Shown: piece by piece, positions 15,207 to 21,080 of the stretch | Position numbering within the stretch: the first letter of the stretch is position 1 | Layout of the letters: each line of letters starts with the position of its first letter | DNA from: a virus | Virus record (IMG/VR): IMGVR_UViG_3300003691_000012 | Location: 1-47,422 of that record | Direction: 5' to 3' (one strand) | DNA length: 47,422 nucleotides | Notes under the pieces: model-generated | What the model saw: only the letters and a program-made list of their open reading frames with translations | What the model was told of the DNA's origin: nothing | The model's database searches: none | Translations under genes and position numbers: made by a program

Positions 15207-15428
15207 TTATTCTCCTTTTAGTAATTGTACTAGTTTAATTTTTTTGGCTTTATTGCCTAAATCGATTAGTTCATCTAGGGTTAGATGAATCTCAGATATT
15301 GAGGCACCCCTATCACATAATTCAATAAAACTAGCAGTCAAGTGTAGAGAAAATATACCATTTTTTGATAAACTACTGTGGCCTATATCATCATCATTAA
15401 ATTCATCAATGTCTAGTGTAGTGCTCAT
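15207..15428 (-). CDS. KLKxLL-tag protein (73 aa)
   Basis: The C-terminal part reads ISEIHLTLDELIDLGNK, then AKKIKLVQLLKGE, fitting the extended pattern of the tag family (a Leu-Ser/Thr turn, a helix with Glu-Ile/Leu, then K-x-K-L-x-x-L-L). The N-terminal half is acidic (DIDEFNDDDIG) with a two-strand segment FSLHLTASF resembling the same region of the proteins at 17760 and 18002. Four-base overlap with the upstream gene. Function unknown. Confidence 0.65.
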   Translation of the reverse strand: MSTTLDIDEFNDDDIGHSSLSKNGIFSLHLTASFIELCDRGASISEIHLTLDELIDLGNKAKKIKLVQLLKGE

Positions 15429-15649
15429 TTTACTTCATATGCTTGATTGACCACTACCCAATCGTCAATACAGTTTTCCCGGGTAATTAACTCTGGTTTA
15501 CCATAAGCTTTTGTGTTCTTGCGGTGGATGGCTCTGGACATTCGGTTCACCCAGTGTTGCCAATAAGCATCGATAATTTCCTGTTCAGTCATTTCTACAT
15601 GATTGTTTGAACCATCTTTATTTGGTTCATCATAAGCGTACTTTTTCAC
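15425..15649 (-). CDS. small hypothetical protein (74 aa)
   Basis: The product has an aromatic-rich helix (EQEIIDAYWQHWVNRMSRAI) and a basic middle (HRKNTKAYGKPE). Overlaps both neighbours by 4 bases (ATGA), so it belongs to a translational chain running from 15966 to 15207. No domain recognised. Confidence 0.6.
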   Translation of the reverse strand: MKKYAYDEPNKDGSNNHVEMTEQEIIDAYWQHWVNRMSRAIHRKNTKAYGKPELITRENCIDDWVVVNQAYEVK

Positions 15650-15966
15650 ACAGCACCTCCATGCTTCTCTAGTAGGTCTTCTACTACCTTACTAGGAACA
15701 TAAGCGAATACAGTATCAGTTTGGTTATTCTGTTCTTTTGCATAGCCCTCTATCAAGTCATCATGCTCATTAGGGAAACCTAACTCAAAGGCAGTATAGC
15801 TATCTACATTTGCATAATCTTGTCTAGGAGTACAGTAAGTACCTTTGGAACATTGGATGCTAACCTGATACCCATCTTTACATTTAACTACAGGATTAGG
15901 TGAAAATCCAAACTGTGTCTCTCTTTCTTTACGTCCTTCATTCAATACTTTATTTAACGTTTTCAT
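15646..15966 (-). CDS. hypothetical protein (106 aa)
   Basis: The ATG at 15966 follows GGAG at 6 bases; an earlier start at 15978 has no site. The protein has three cysteines (VKCKDGYQVSIQCSKGTYC) and a C-terminal part FAYVPSKVVEDLLEKHGG. First gene left of the long gene-free region with the structured RNA; that region probably carries its promoter. Function unknown. Confidence 0.6.
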   Translation of the reverse strand: MKTLNKVLNEGRKERETQFGFSPNPVVKCKDGYQVSIQCSKGTYCTPRQDYANVDSYTAFELGFPNEHDDLIEGYAKEQNNQTDTVFAYVPSKVVEDLLEKHGGAV

Positions 15967-16068
15967 TACTTTCTCCAAGTTATAAATATATTTAATTAAG
16001 TAGTATATGGCTCAAGCATCCTCACCCGTAGGTTCTGTGTAATACTTGTGGTTCCGTATACCGCTTAA

Positions 16069-16157
16069 TTGAATATATTCAGCATTACCATTTCATCAGC
16101 AAGTACCTCACGCATTGTGGGTATCTAATCAGAAATGGTAATACTTTACATATTCAA
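16069..16157 (-). ncRNA. candidate long-stem structured RNA
   Basis: Nested perfect arms: TTGAATAT (16069-16076) with ATATTCAA (16150-16157); ATTACCATTTC (16084-16094) with GAAATGGTAAT (16132-16142); and inside, TACC/GGTA and CAC/GTG closing a 5-base loop. The strand is uncertain; minus is assumed because every nearby gene reads leftward. It has no adjacent U-run, so it is not a simple terminator. Confidence 0.5.
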
Positions 16158-16294
16158 GTCTCCACGATTGATAGCTTCGCAGCGTAAACGAAAAGGGAGA
16201 ACTATGAATTAGCCCATATAGGCTGATATTTCTCATTTAAGAGATTTGGATTGTTCATTTGGATTTATATGTTTTTAATGTACCAATGGGGCTT

Positions 16295-16315
16295 CTAACC
16301 CCGTGTTATGTCCAT
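16295..16315 (-). CDS. possible 6-residue leader peptide
   Basis: TAGGAG followed after 10 bases by ATG encodes MDITRG and stops at TAG, with the stop lying in the loop of a GGGG/CCCC hairpin. The strong site before such a short frame suggests a translated leader that could control folding of the downstream RNA. Could be chance. Confidence 0.2.
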   Translation of the reverse strand: MDITRG

Positions 16316-16405
16316 TATATTATTTCTCCTAGTTATTCAGGAACTGACTGTTAGTGTCCTGTGTCACTACATACTTGTATTTCTAAGTAAAAGTAGGATT
16401 GGAAA

Positions 16406-16420
16406 GCTTACGGAGTAAGC
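16406..16420 (-). promoter_or_regulatory. 6-bp hairpin with GGA loop, putative N4-type promoter
   Basis: GCTTAC, GGA, GTAAGC is a perfect 6-bp stem with a 3-base GGA loop on the + strand, preceded by GGAAA. The GGA loop and the adjacent A-run match the form of N4 virion polymerase promoters. It could start a transcript running left through the structured RNA to the gene at 15966. Confidence 0.45.
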
Positions 16421-16446
16421 CCTATATTATCTAAGTAGAAAAATAT

Positions 16447-16473
16447 GTACCCAAGAGCTAAGCTCAAGGGTAC
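16447..16473 (-). terminator. terminator of the gene at 16489
   Basis: On the minus strand GTACCC and GGGTAC enclose a second stem GAGCT/AGCTC, separated by a symmetric 2x2 mismatch and a one-base loop, and are followed by ATATTTTTC. The whole 27-base sequence is an almost perfect palindrome beginning 16 bases after the stop codon. Confidence 0.75.
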
Positions 16474-16488
16474 GGTGGTTACAGATTT

Positions 16489-16788
16489 TTAGAATACTAA
16501 ATCAGCTTTGTCATCATTCGCGCCAACGATATTGATAGTACCAGTGATTGTGAATTCTATTGGCTCTGCACCCGGATTTGCTTCCTGATGCGCTTTCTCA
16601 GCATTAATCATGCTACGAGCTACCAAACCTTTAAGCGACATAGGAACGTCACGAGATACCTGTACTGCTTTAGGCTCTGGATTTTCTTTTGTTGCTTTAG
16701 GCATAACTTTGATTTTCAACCATGCGTCAGCTGGTGATAAATCTTTTAAGTTATTAGAACGTGGTTGAGCTGCTTGGTTATTGTGCAT
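16489..16788 (-). CDS. hypothetical early protein with acidic tail (99 aa)
   Basis: The gene stands alone between its own promoter-like hairpin (16832-16850) and its own terminator (16447-16473), suggesting high, independent expression. The product starts with a Gln/Asn-rich tail (MHNNQAAQPRSNN), is rich in Ala/Lys/Pro in the middle, has strand EFTITGTINIVGAN and ends NDDKADLVF. An acidic C-terminus ending in Phe recalls the tails of single-stranded DNA-binding proteins, but the rest is not recognised, so that is only a hint. Clean start with a TTTTCC-rich upstream and AAGGAAA site. Confidence 0.65.
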   Translation of the reverse strand: MHNNQAAQPRSNNLKDLSPADAWLKIKVMPKATKENPEPKAVQVSRDVPMSLKGLVARSMINAEKAHQEANPGAEPIEFTITGTINIVGANDDKADLVF

Positions 16789-16831
16789 AATATTTTCCTT
16801 TTGAAAATTGTTTAGGTTATTTGGCTTTTTG

Positions 16832-16850
16832 CCTTACAAGGCGGTACGCC
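16832..16850 (-). promoter_or_regulatory. GTA-loop hairpin, putative virion-RNA-polymerase promoter
   Basis: GGCG, GTA, CGCC (16840-16850) forms a perfect 4-bp stem on the template strand. CCT at 16832-16834 ends exactly 11 bases before the loop centre, as at four other sites. Next, GGC-TTTTT-GCC (16823-16833) could fold at the transcript's 5' end. It lies 44 bases upstream of the gene at 16788. The remainder of the 230-base gap holds nothing else clear except the hairpin at 16980. Confidence 0.6.
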
Positions 16851-16979
16851 AACACACCCACAGCGGAGCGTAAAATTGATGGAATTAAACGGATATTACA
16901 GGATTATTTGTGTGAACTTAGGGTTTTTTGTCTTATAGTGTGATTATAGTAAGAATTGTTATATCTGAGAACCCTTAGA

Positions 16980-16994
16980 CCCTCGGTGTGAGGG
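16980..16994 (-). terminator. possible terminator hairpin
   Basis: CCCTC and GAGGG form a 5-bp stem with a 5-base loop, 25 bases after the stop of the gene at 17019. On the minus strand it is followed by TCTAAGGG rather than a U-run, so it is a weak candidate. Confidence 0.3.
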
Positions 16995-17018
16995 ACTACT
17001 AAAACTACCTAAAAAGTA

Positions 17019-17195
17019 CTATTTTTTATCCTTATTTTGGTCGTATAAAAGACCACCAATAAACACATAAATTAGTACCAGTGAATTACCTATTGAACTA
17101 CTAATGAAATAGCCTCCGGCTATTATAAATAGAAGCAAAATAATTAAGAGAATACCCTCATAATTACGGTACCATTTTACTACTGGATTAATCAT
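17019..17195 (-). CDS. small membrane protein (58 aa)
   Basis: The ATG at 17195 follows GAGAGGAAA and was preferred to a longer frame that overlaps the upstream gene. The product MINPVVKWYRNYEGILLIIL contains two hydrophobic helices (about residues 14-30 and 34-50) and a charged end DQNKDKK. Function unknown. Confidence 0.6.
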   Translation of the reverse strand: MINPVVKWYRNYEGILLIILLLFIIAGGYFISSSIGNSLVLIYVFIGGLLYDQNKDKK

Positions 17196-17196
17196 A

Positions 17197-17430
17197 TTAT
17201 TTCCTCTCACAATCAATAACTGCACGATGGTCAATCTTACTGCCATCAGTTGTAATGAGTAAACCATAGGCATCCACACCAATCACTGTAATTGGCTCAT
17301 CGATAAGCATACAAGTTTTACCTATATATCCTGTATTTAGTTTATCTTTCACTGGAGTAATTATAGTAATAACTATAATTACTGTGGCCATAACTAAGAG
17401 TATTACTGCATATTCTATTAATTTATTCAT
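17197..17430 (-). CDS. small protein with membrane anchor (77 aa)
   Basis: Residues 5-26 (IEYAVILLVMATVIIVITII) form a hydrophobic helix; the rest (from DKLNTGYIGK) is a short beta-rich soluble domain with CMLIDEPITVIGVDAYGLLI, reminiscent of small SH3-like barrels such as NfeD-type tails. Its start lies within the end of the upstream 33-aa gene. Function unknown. Confidence 0.6.
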   Translation of the reverse strand: MNKLIEYAVILLVMATVIIVITIITPVKDKLNTGYIGKTCMLIDEPITVIGVDAYGLLITTDGSKIDHRAVIDCERK

Positions 17431-17524
17431 CTTGCTTTTCTCCTTTATCTAAATAGTTCCAGAGTACTAATACTCCACCTGATGCAATTAGCATCGCTAA
17501 AATGTAAGCTGTTTCTAAACTCAT
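17423..17524 (-). CDS. very small membrane protein (33 aa)
   Basis: The frame, MSLETAYILAMLIASGGVLV then LWNYLDKGEKQDE, is a single transmembrane helix with a charged tail. Start is coupled to the upstream gene (ATGA) and stop overlaps the next start by 8 bases; a GGAG site precedes it. The tight coupling supports it in spite of its size. Confidence 0.5.
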   Translation of the reverse strand: MSLETAYILAMLIASGGVLVLWNYLDKGEKQDE

Positions 17525-17763
17525 ACTCTTTCTCCTGTTAGTAGTGTTTTTAAATTAAGTTTTTTAGTTGCATTAACATCAACTGAGTAATGTGTCATTG
17601 TTCTCTCAGCCTCAGCTATAGCATCATTCAAGCTTAGTGCCTTGAAGTCACCGATATACCTGTAGGCATGCCCAGTATGGGCATGCATGACTACCTGAAA
17701 TGATGGGATATCATCAAGTAGTTTCTCCATAGCATCCATAACCTGCGAGTCTATTGATTTCAT
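17521..17763 (-). CDS. KLKxLL-tag protein (80 aa)
   Basis: The N-terminal part includes an amphipathic helix (DAMEKLLDDI) and FQVVMHAHTGHAYRY; the end reads VNATKKLNLKTLLTGERV, a clear member of the C-terminal tag family although with a two-residue extension. It overlaps both neighbours by 4 bases. Function unknown. Confidence 0.65.
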   Translation of the reverse strand: MKSIDSQVMDAMEKLLDDIPSFQVVMHAHTGHAYRYIGDFKALSLNDAIAEAERTMTHYSVDVNATKKLNLKTLLTGERV

Positions 17764-18005
17764 ATATCCTCCATGAGCAATGCTCTCAGCTTACGTTGTT
17801 TATAATGTGCCATGATTTTCTTTAAGTCTGTTATATATAAAATAGATGTAAACATCTGTAATGGTGCTTTTTCTTTGATACATCTTTCTATATAAGGAAT
17901 AGAAATATGAATCTTTCTGCCTGCAATTTGTATAACGTAAACACTATCTTGCTCAGTTACACTAATCCTATCAATACGAGAGTCTATTGGAACAATGTTA
18001 GTCAT
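17760..18005 (-). CDS. KLKxLL-tag protein (81 aa), paralogue of the next gene
   Basis: The product has beta strands (SVYVIQIAGRKIHISIPYIE) then a helix and the end HYKQRKLRALLMEDI. The segment I-x-I-P-Y-I/L and the final ALL/QLLMExx are shared with the protein at 18002, so these two look like paralogues (tandem duplication). Four-base overlaps on both sides. Confidence 0.65.
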   Translation of the reverse strand: MTNIVPIDSRIDRISVTEQDSVYVIQIAGRKIHISIPYIERCIKEKAPLQMFTSILYITDLKKIMAHYKQRKLRALLMEDI

Positions 18006-18277
18006 ACACCCTCCATTAGTAATTGTTTAAGCTTAACCCGTTTAATATCATCCAATATCATAATTATCTCTTTATTTGTTAACAAAAATGATTGAACAAC
18101 ATCAACTATATCTAATCCATTATCCGCATACTTTTGTAAGTATGGGACAGTAAGTCTAATCGATTCTTGGTAAGCAATGGTGAACTGAATTTTATTTGTT
18201 AGATGTATATAATCAACAAATAATATACCCGGCGATTTGAAAGTATAGCCGGGTAAGGTAACCGGAGGATTCATCAC
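18002..18277 (-). CDS. KLKxLL-tag protein (91 aa), paralogue of the previous gene
   Basis: The central part IQFTIAYQESIRLTVPYLQK resembles the neighbour at 17760, followed by a long helix and ILDDIKRVKLKQLLMEGV, one of the best copies of the tag. It overlaps the SLOG-family gene upstream by 4 bases. Function unknown. Confidence 0.68.
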   Translation of the reverse strand: MMNPPVTLPGYTFKSPGILFVDYIHLTNKIQFTIAYQESIRLTVPYLQKYADNGLDIVDVVQSFLLTNKEIIMILDDIKRVKLKQLLMEGV

Positions 18278-18711
18278 TTAAATAATGATGGCTGATGACT
18301 AGACAGTTTACCCTCATAATCAAAGATATAAACGGGTTTACCTAGTTTCTTCATATAAGTAATCATATCTGAAGTACCTTTGGACTTACCATCCCAGAAT
18401 GCTACCAGACCCTCAGCGTGGTCACCCATTGCATGATTACGCTTCATACCAGCTAATGCATTGTATTCACCATAACTATTGCTCTTGGTTACACAGGGAG
18501 CTGTCATATCCTTCCAATCAGCTTTAAAGCAATTCTCAGGTAATGCACCATATAAATCATATGCAGTCATGTCAGCACCCTTAGCCATGCCACAGACTAA
18601 CTGGCAGTCCTCACTGATGATATTACTATCAGTAAGTCCTGCAATAGCCTTAGACATGACCTGTGCATCGGTGAAGTCTCTTCCACCTGCAACTATTAAT
18701 AAATTAATCAT
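18274..18711 (-). CDS. SLOG-superfamily (YspA/cpYpsA-related) nucleotide-binding protein
   Basis: The 145-residue product starts with MINLLIVAGGRDFTDAQ, the diagnostic GGRDF turn of DUF2493/SLOG Rossmann-like domains, followed by VCGMAKGADMTAYD (second conserved G-x-A-x-G-AD motif) and FWDGKSKGTSDMI. Members bind nucleotides or nucleotide-derived ligands; phage copies are common and their role is not known, although SLOG domains also act as sensors in anti-phage systems. It sits in the early-gene chain, coupled to the tag genes downstream. Confidence 0.88.
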   Translation of the reverse strand: MINLLIVAGGRDFTDAQVMSKAIAGLTDSNIISEDCQLVCGMAKGADMTAYDLYGALPENCFKADWKDMTAPCVTKSNSYGEYNALAGMKRNHAMGDHAEGLVAFWDGKSKGTSDMITYMKKLGKPVYIFDYEGKLSSHQPSLFK

Positions 18712-18833
18712 CGCATAGCCCTCAGCTTGGTATGAGCTTTGTTTATCTCAATTGCTAACTCATGAGCTACTTCAATGATGCCATCGCGCAAAGCCTTATC
18801 AAATATATAAAAGTACTGTCGTGAAAATGTCAT
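18708..18833 (-). CDS. very small helical protein (41 aa), tag-like C-terminus
   Basis: The ATG at 18833 follows TTGGAG; a longer frame upstream overlaps another gene and was not used. The protein MTFSRQYFYIFDKALRDGII then VAHELAIEINKAHTKLRAMR resembles the last helix of the tag family (I-x-K-x-x-x-KL-R-x-M) without LL. It overlaps the SLOG gene start by 4 bases. Confidence 0.5.
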   Translation of the reverse strand: MTFSRQYFYIFDKALRDGIIEVAHELAIEINKAHTKLRAMR

Positions 18834-18849
18834 AATATTCTCCAATTGA

Positions 18850-19008
18850 TTAAGATGTATAGATAACCCTTTTACGGTTCCTATCCTTGATTTTCTTCCT
18901 ACCATTGTTACGGTGCTTACTAATCTCCACCTGCTGTGGGTAAGCAATATAAATATCTAGGCTTGCACCTAGAAAGAACAATGTAATAAATATATCTCTC
19001 ATGACCAT
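18850..19008 (-). CDS. small protein with N-terminal hydrophobic helix and basic tail (52 aa)
   Basis: A strong GAGGAG site precedes the ATG at 19008. The product MVMRDIFITLFFLGASLDIY has a hydrophobic stretch followed by a strongly basic tail (KHRNNGRKKIKDRNRKR). It overlaps the previous gene's end by 10 bases. Function unknown. Confidence 0.5.
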   Translation of the reverse strand: MVMRDIFITLFFLGASLDIYIAYPQQVEISKHRNNGRKKIKDRNRKRVIYTS

Positions 19009-19121
19009 GGGTTTCTCCTCGGTTTACTATTAATCCTTAACAATGACATTGGTAGTGCTATTGAAACAACACACACAAATATCAATTGCTGTGGCCCTAA
19101 ATTTACTAATACTTCTAACAT
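18999..19121 (-). CDS. very small membrane protein (40 aa)
   Basis: The frame MLEVLVNLGPQQLIFVCVVS then IALPMSLLRI is one hydrophobic helix with a basic end (NSKPRRNPWS), after a GGAG site. It is the first gene after the hairpin at 19152-19170. Confidence 0.5.
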   Translation of the reverse strand: MLEVLVNLGPQQLIFVCVVSIALPMSLLRINSKPRRNPWS

Positions 19122-19151
19122 AATATTCTCCATTTATTTAATTATTATAAT

Positions 19152-19170
19152 CCTTTCAACTCGGTACGAG
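19152..19170 (-). promoter_or_regulatory. GTA-loop hairpin, putative virion-RNA-polymerase promoter
   Basis: CTCG, GTA, CGAG (19160-19170) is identical in stem and loop to the site at 14444. CCT at 19152-19154 ends 11 bases before the loop centre, the shared spacing. It lies 31 bases upstream of the gene at 19121, between it and the stop at 19177. Confidence 0.6.
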
Positions 19171-19176
19171 CCAGCA

Positions 19177-19452
19177 CTAGTTCAGTAGTATTTGCTTAAG
19201 TTTTATCTTGGCTACTGAGGACTTAATGAACTCAATGTCCTCATCACTAAATACTATGTCAGCATTAGCATGGTCAAGCCCCAGAGGAGTGTTCATATCC
19301 CCCAAATTACGGGTAACAGTTTGTACTCCATAGACACTATTAACTCTGGCAGTAATGTAACTACATTCAATATGTTGGGGTAATTTCGATACTAGTAACT
19401 GAATACTTCTTATTGCCTTACAGTGATAATCACGCTTAGGTAATACGTGCAT
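19177..19452 (-). CDS. KLKxLL-tag protein (91 aa)
   Basis: The product ends IVFSDEDIEFIKSSVAKIKL then KQILLN, matching the extended tag pattern (Ser-Asp-Glu-Asp-Ile turn and helix, then K-I-K-L-K-x-x-L-L). The N-terminal part is a mixed alpha/beta segment with Cys (YHCKAIRSIQLLVSKL) that is not recognisable. GAGGAG lies before the ATG at 19452. Confidence 0.68.
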   Translation of the reverse strand: MHVLPKRDYHCKAIRSIQLLVSKLPQHIECSYITARVNSVYGVQTVTRNLGDMNTPLGLDHANADIVFSDEDIEFIKSSVAKIKLKQILLN

Positions 19453-19486
19453 GGTTCATCTCCTCATAGTAGTCAGGTAATAGCAC

Positions 19487-19499
19487 CGCACGGAGTGCG
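19487..19499 (-). promoter_or_regulatory. 5-bp hairpin with GGA loop upstream of the gene at 19452
   Basis: CGCAC, GGA, GTGCG is a perfect 5-bp stem with the N4-type GGA loop and closing C-G pair, 35 bases upstream of the gene start at 19452, on the template strand. It lacks the A-run and the CCT that accompany other sites, so its role as promoter is less certain. Confidence 0.45.
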
Positions 19500-19523
19500 T
19501 ACGAAAAAAAGAACATTGCTCAG

Positions 19524-19649
19524 TTAAGAGCAACACTCCAATTCAAATAACTTACGTAAAGTATCCGGACTTACATCGTGCCAATGTCCACTCTTACGTA
19601 GCCTGCACTCTAATACTGACATCTTAAACATTACTTTAATAAATTTCAT
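19524..19649 (-). CDS. very small basic protein (41 aa)
   Basis: GGAGTGTGTT precedes the ATG at 19649. The protein MKFIKVMFKMSVLECRLRKS then GHWHDVSPDTLRKLFELECCS has a basic first half and His/Cys residues (C15, H22, H24, C39, C40). It begins 31 bases after the GTA hairpin at 19680-19699. Function unknown. Confidence 0.45.
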   Translation of the reverse strand: MKFIKVMFKMSVLECRLRKSGHWHDVSPDTLRKLFELECCS

Positions 19650-19679
19650 AACACACTCCTAGTTAATTAATATAATAAT

Positions 19680-19699
19680 CCTTACCACGTGGTACACGT
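19680..19699 (-). promoter_or_regulatory. GTA-loop hairpin, putative virion-RNA-polymerase promoter
   Basis: ACGTG, GTA, CACGT (19687-19699) is a perfect 5-bp stem, the strongest of the set. CCT at 19680-19682 ends 11 bases before the loop centre. It lies directly after the stop of the gene at 19701 and 31 bases before the start at 19649. Confidence 0.62.
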
Positions 19700-19700
19700 A

Positions 19701-19955
19701 CTAACTCTCCAGCAATAATTTAAGCTTGTGTTTGTTAACAACCTTCACTATTGCTTGCACAAGCTCATCACTTAAACCTTTCTTCCTAGTAAGTGAATAA
19801 TTAGATTTAGTCAGTTCATCTATATCAAAGTAGGAAGATAATAAAGCGGTACTTCCTTTATCCCCATGGATGTATATTTTTTTAGGTGCCTCATAATAGT
19901 TAATAAACTCAACTTTATTGGTTACTAGTAATTTAGGACATATAACTAATTTCAT
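19701..19955 (-). CDS. KLKxLL-tag protein (84 aa)
   Basis: N-terminal beta strands (KLVICPKLLVTNKVEFINYY), then KGLSDELVQAIVKVVNKHKL and KLLLES at the very end. This is the standard tag with its preceding helix. It overlaps the upstream gene by 4 bases, forming a three-gene chain of tag proteins (20421 to 19701) with the same 77-84 aa size. Function unknown. Confidence 0.68.
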   Translation of the reverse strand: MKLVICPKLLVTNKVEFINYYEAPKKIYIHGDKGSTALLSSYFDIDELTKSNYSLTRKKGLSDELVQAIVKVVNKHKLKLLLES

Positions 19956-20185
19956 AATCTTCCCTCCAGTAGTAATGATAGTTTCTCTTTCTTGATAGCA
20001 CCTACAGCACGTACTACTTCAGCCTCAGTGAGTGGAGAGTTATTACTAGTCAGTCCATCAAGAGTACCCCGGTAATATGCTCCAATGGTGGTAGTACTAA
20101 CTAGTAACTCATCGCGCATAATACTATAAGTAATACGTTTCACACTTGGATTCTTACAGTGTGAATCATTTAATTCAATTATCAT
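19952..20185 (-). CDS. KLKxLL-tag protein (77 aa)
   Basis: The C-terminal part SPLTEAEVVRAVGAIKKEKL then SLLLEGRL is perhaps the most complete copy of the tag module (Leu-Thr turn, Glu-Val-Val helix, I-K-K-x-K-L-x-x-L-L-x-G). The N-terminal part has short strands and a DSHCKN segment. Overlaps both neighbours by 4 bases. Confidence 0.68.
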   Translation of the reverse strand: MIIELNDSHCKNPSVKRITYSIMRDELLVSTTTIGAYYRGTLDGLTSNNSPLTEAEVVRAVGAIKKEKLSLLLEGRL

Positions 20186-20421
20186 TTACCCTCCAGTAAT
20201 CTCTTAAGTTTTTGTTTGTTAATACCATCCACTATCGTGACCACATCACCTTTACTTAGTGTACGAGAGTGATGATTAATATGATTGAGGTTAGTAGTTA
20301 CACTCTTGCCCTTACTATCATTAATGATTAATACATTCTCATTTATTGGATAGTAAATGACCATGTTAATACCACTATCCTCATATTTATAAGGACTAAG
20401 TCTTATACTTTTATGTTTCAT
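20182..20421 (-). CDS. KLKxLL-tag protein (79 aa)
   Basis: First gene of the three-gene tag chain. N-terminus is basic and Tyr-rich (MKHKSIRLSPYKYED), followed by strands (NMVIYYPINENVLIINDSKG), then RTLSKGDVVTIVDGINKQKL and KRLLEGK. It aligns by pattern with the next gene over the last 25 residues. Function unknown. Confidence 0.68.
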   Translation of the reverse strand: MKHKSIRLSPYKYEDSGINMVIYYPINENVLIINDSKGKSVTTNLNHINHHSRTLSKGDVVTIVDGINKQKLKRLLEGK

Positions 20422-20468
20422 ACTAGCCTCCTTAAATAGTGGACTTACTCACATGATACGGAGTACCA

Positions 20469-20481
20469 AACACTGCGTGTT
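20469..20481 (-). promoter_or_regulatory. 5-bp hairpin (TGC loop) upstream of the tag-gene chain
   Basis: AACAC, TGC, GTGTT is a perfect 5-bp stem with a 3-base loop, 48 bases upstream of the start at 20421. Just left of it, TAC-GGA-GTA (20457-20465) is a second, 3-bp hairpin with a GGA loop. One of these may be the promoter of the chain; neither has the CCT element. Confidence 0.35.
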
Positions 20482-20532
20482 CGCTACAAGTAAACAAGTA
20501 CCAAACAAATATAAAAAAACTAATGAATCGTA

Positions 20533-20835
20533 TTAGAAAATACGACTCATCAATATAGTTCTTATCCCATGGTCTTCAGGCCACATCATAAGACGCTTAG
20601 TCTTAACACTAATGATGTTACCTTTAACAGTAACAATGTAAGAAGAACCATCATGGTCAATTACCTTAGCTGGAGCGTAAGGTAATATCTTAATGTTCTT
20701 TAAAGAAACTTGAAGCTTACGTTGCCCATCAGTAGGACACATAATACTAACTAGTGAGTCTTTAATTCCTACTACTATGTAGGTGTTATTCTTGTAGCTG
20801 ATATAGCTACCTAGAATTGGTAAGTTATTAGGCAT
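20533..20835 (-). CDS. hypothetical beta-rich early protein (100 aa)
   Basis: The ATG at 20835 follows TTGGAG; the four-codon longer form has no site. The product alternates short strands and turns (GSYISYKNNTYIVVGIKDSL; GSSYIVTVKGNIISVKTKR) and might be an SH3-like or OB-like barrel pair; a small cysteine count (one). No tag at the C-terminus (TILMSRIF). Stands alone between the promoter at 20867-20885 and the hairpin at 20469. Function unknown. Confidence 0.62.
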   Translation of the reverse strand: MPNNLPILGSYISYKNNTYIVVGIKDSLVSIMCPTDGQRKLQVSLKNIKILPYAPAKVIDHDGSSYIVTVKGNIISVKTKRLMMWPEDHGIRTILMSRIF

Positions 20836-20866
20836 TTTGTACTCCAATTAAACTAAGGCAATATTG

Positions 20867-20885
20867 CCTCTCCTCACGGTACGTG
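20867..20885 (-). promoter_or_regulatory. GTA-loop hairpin, putative virion-RNA-polymerase promoter
   Basis: CACG, GTA, CGTG (20875-20885) is a perfect 4-bp stem on the template strand. CCT (20867-20869) ends 11 bases before the loop centre. Starting there, the transcript would begin with the perfect palindrome GGCAATATTGCC (20857-20868), able to form a 5' hairpin. It lies 32 bases upstream of the gene at 20835; the rest of the gap to 21080 shows nothing else clear. Confidence 0.6.
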
Positions 20886-21080
20886 CAATAGCAGGATAGT
20901 ATATAGTAAGGATATAGTAGAGAAAAGTGGATATAGGAATGGTGAGGAAGGATGCAATATTAGTAAACACACACCAGAATGCCTCTAGCTTGCTCTATAT
21001 GAAGGTAATATCTTATAGGAGTGTGATTGTGTGGGTTAGTGTGAACTAAGCATTAAGCCCCCTTACGGGAGCTCAGTTGG

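Larger units (their letters stand above)
15967..16488. other. 522-base gene-free region with several structured elements
   Basis: No convincing gene. It holds, right to left: a terminator for the gene at 16489 (16447-16473), a GGA-loop hairpin (16406-16420), a 6-codon micro-frame with a strong ribosome site (16295-16315, minus) whose stop lies in a GGGG/CCCC hairpin (16288-16302), an AGCC/GGCT inverted repeat near 16211-16224, and a long two-stem structure (16069-16157). This density of structure suggests a regulatory or noncoding RNA. Confidence 0.6.

Noticed and set aside
16132-16236. 35-aa minus-strand frame in the structured gap
   Set aside because: No proper ribosome binding site and it overlaps the right arms of the nested stem, which explains the sequence better.
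16489-16788. single-stranded DNA-binding protein
   Set aside because: Only the acidic tail ending in Phe supports it; no OB-fold pattern is evident and N4 SSB is much larger.
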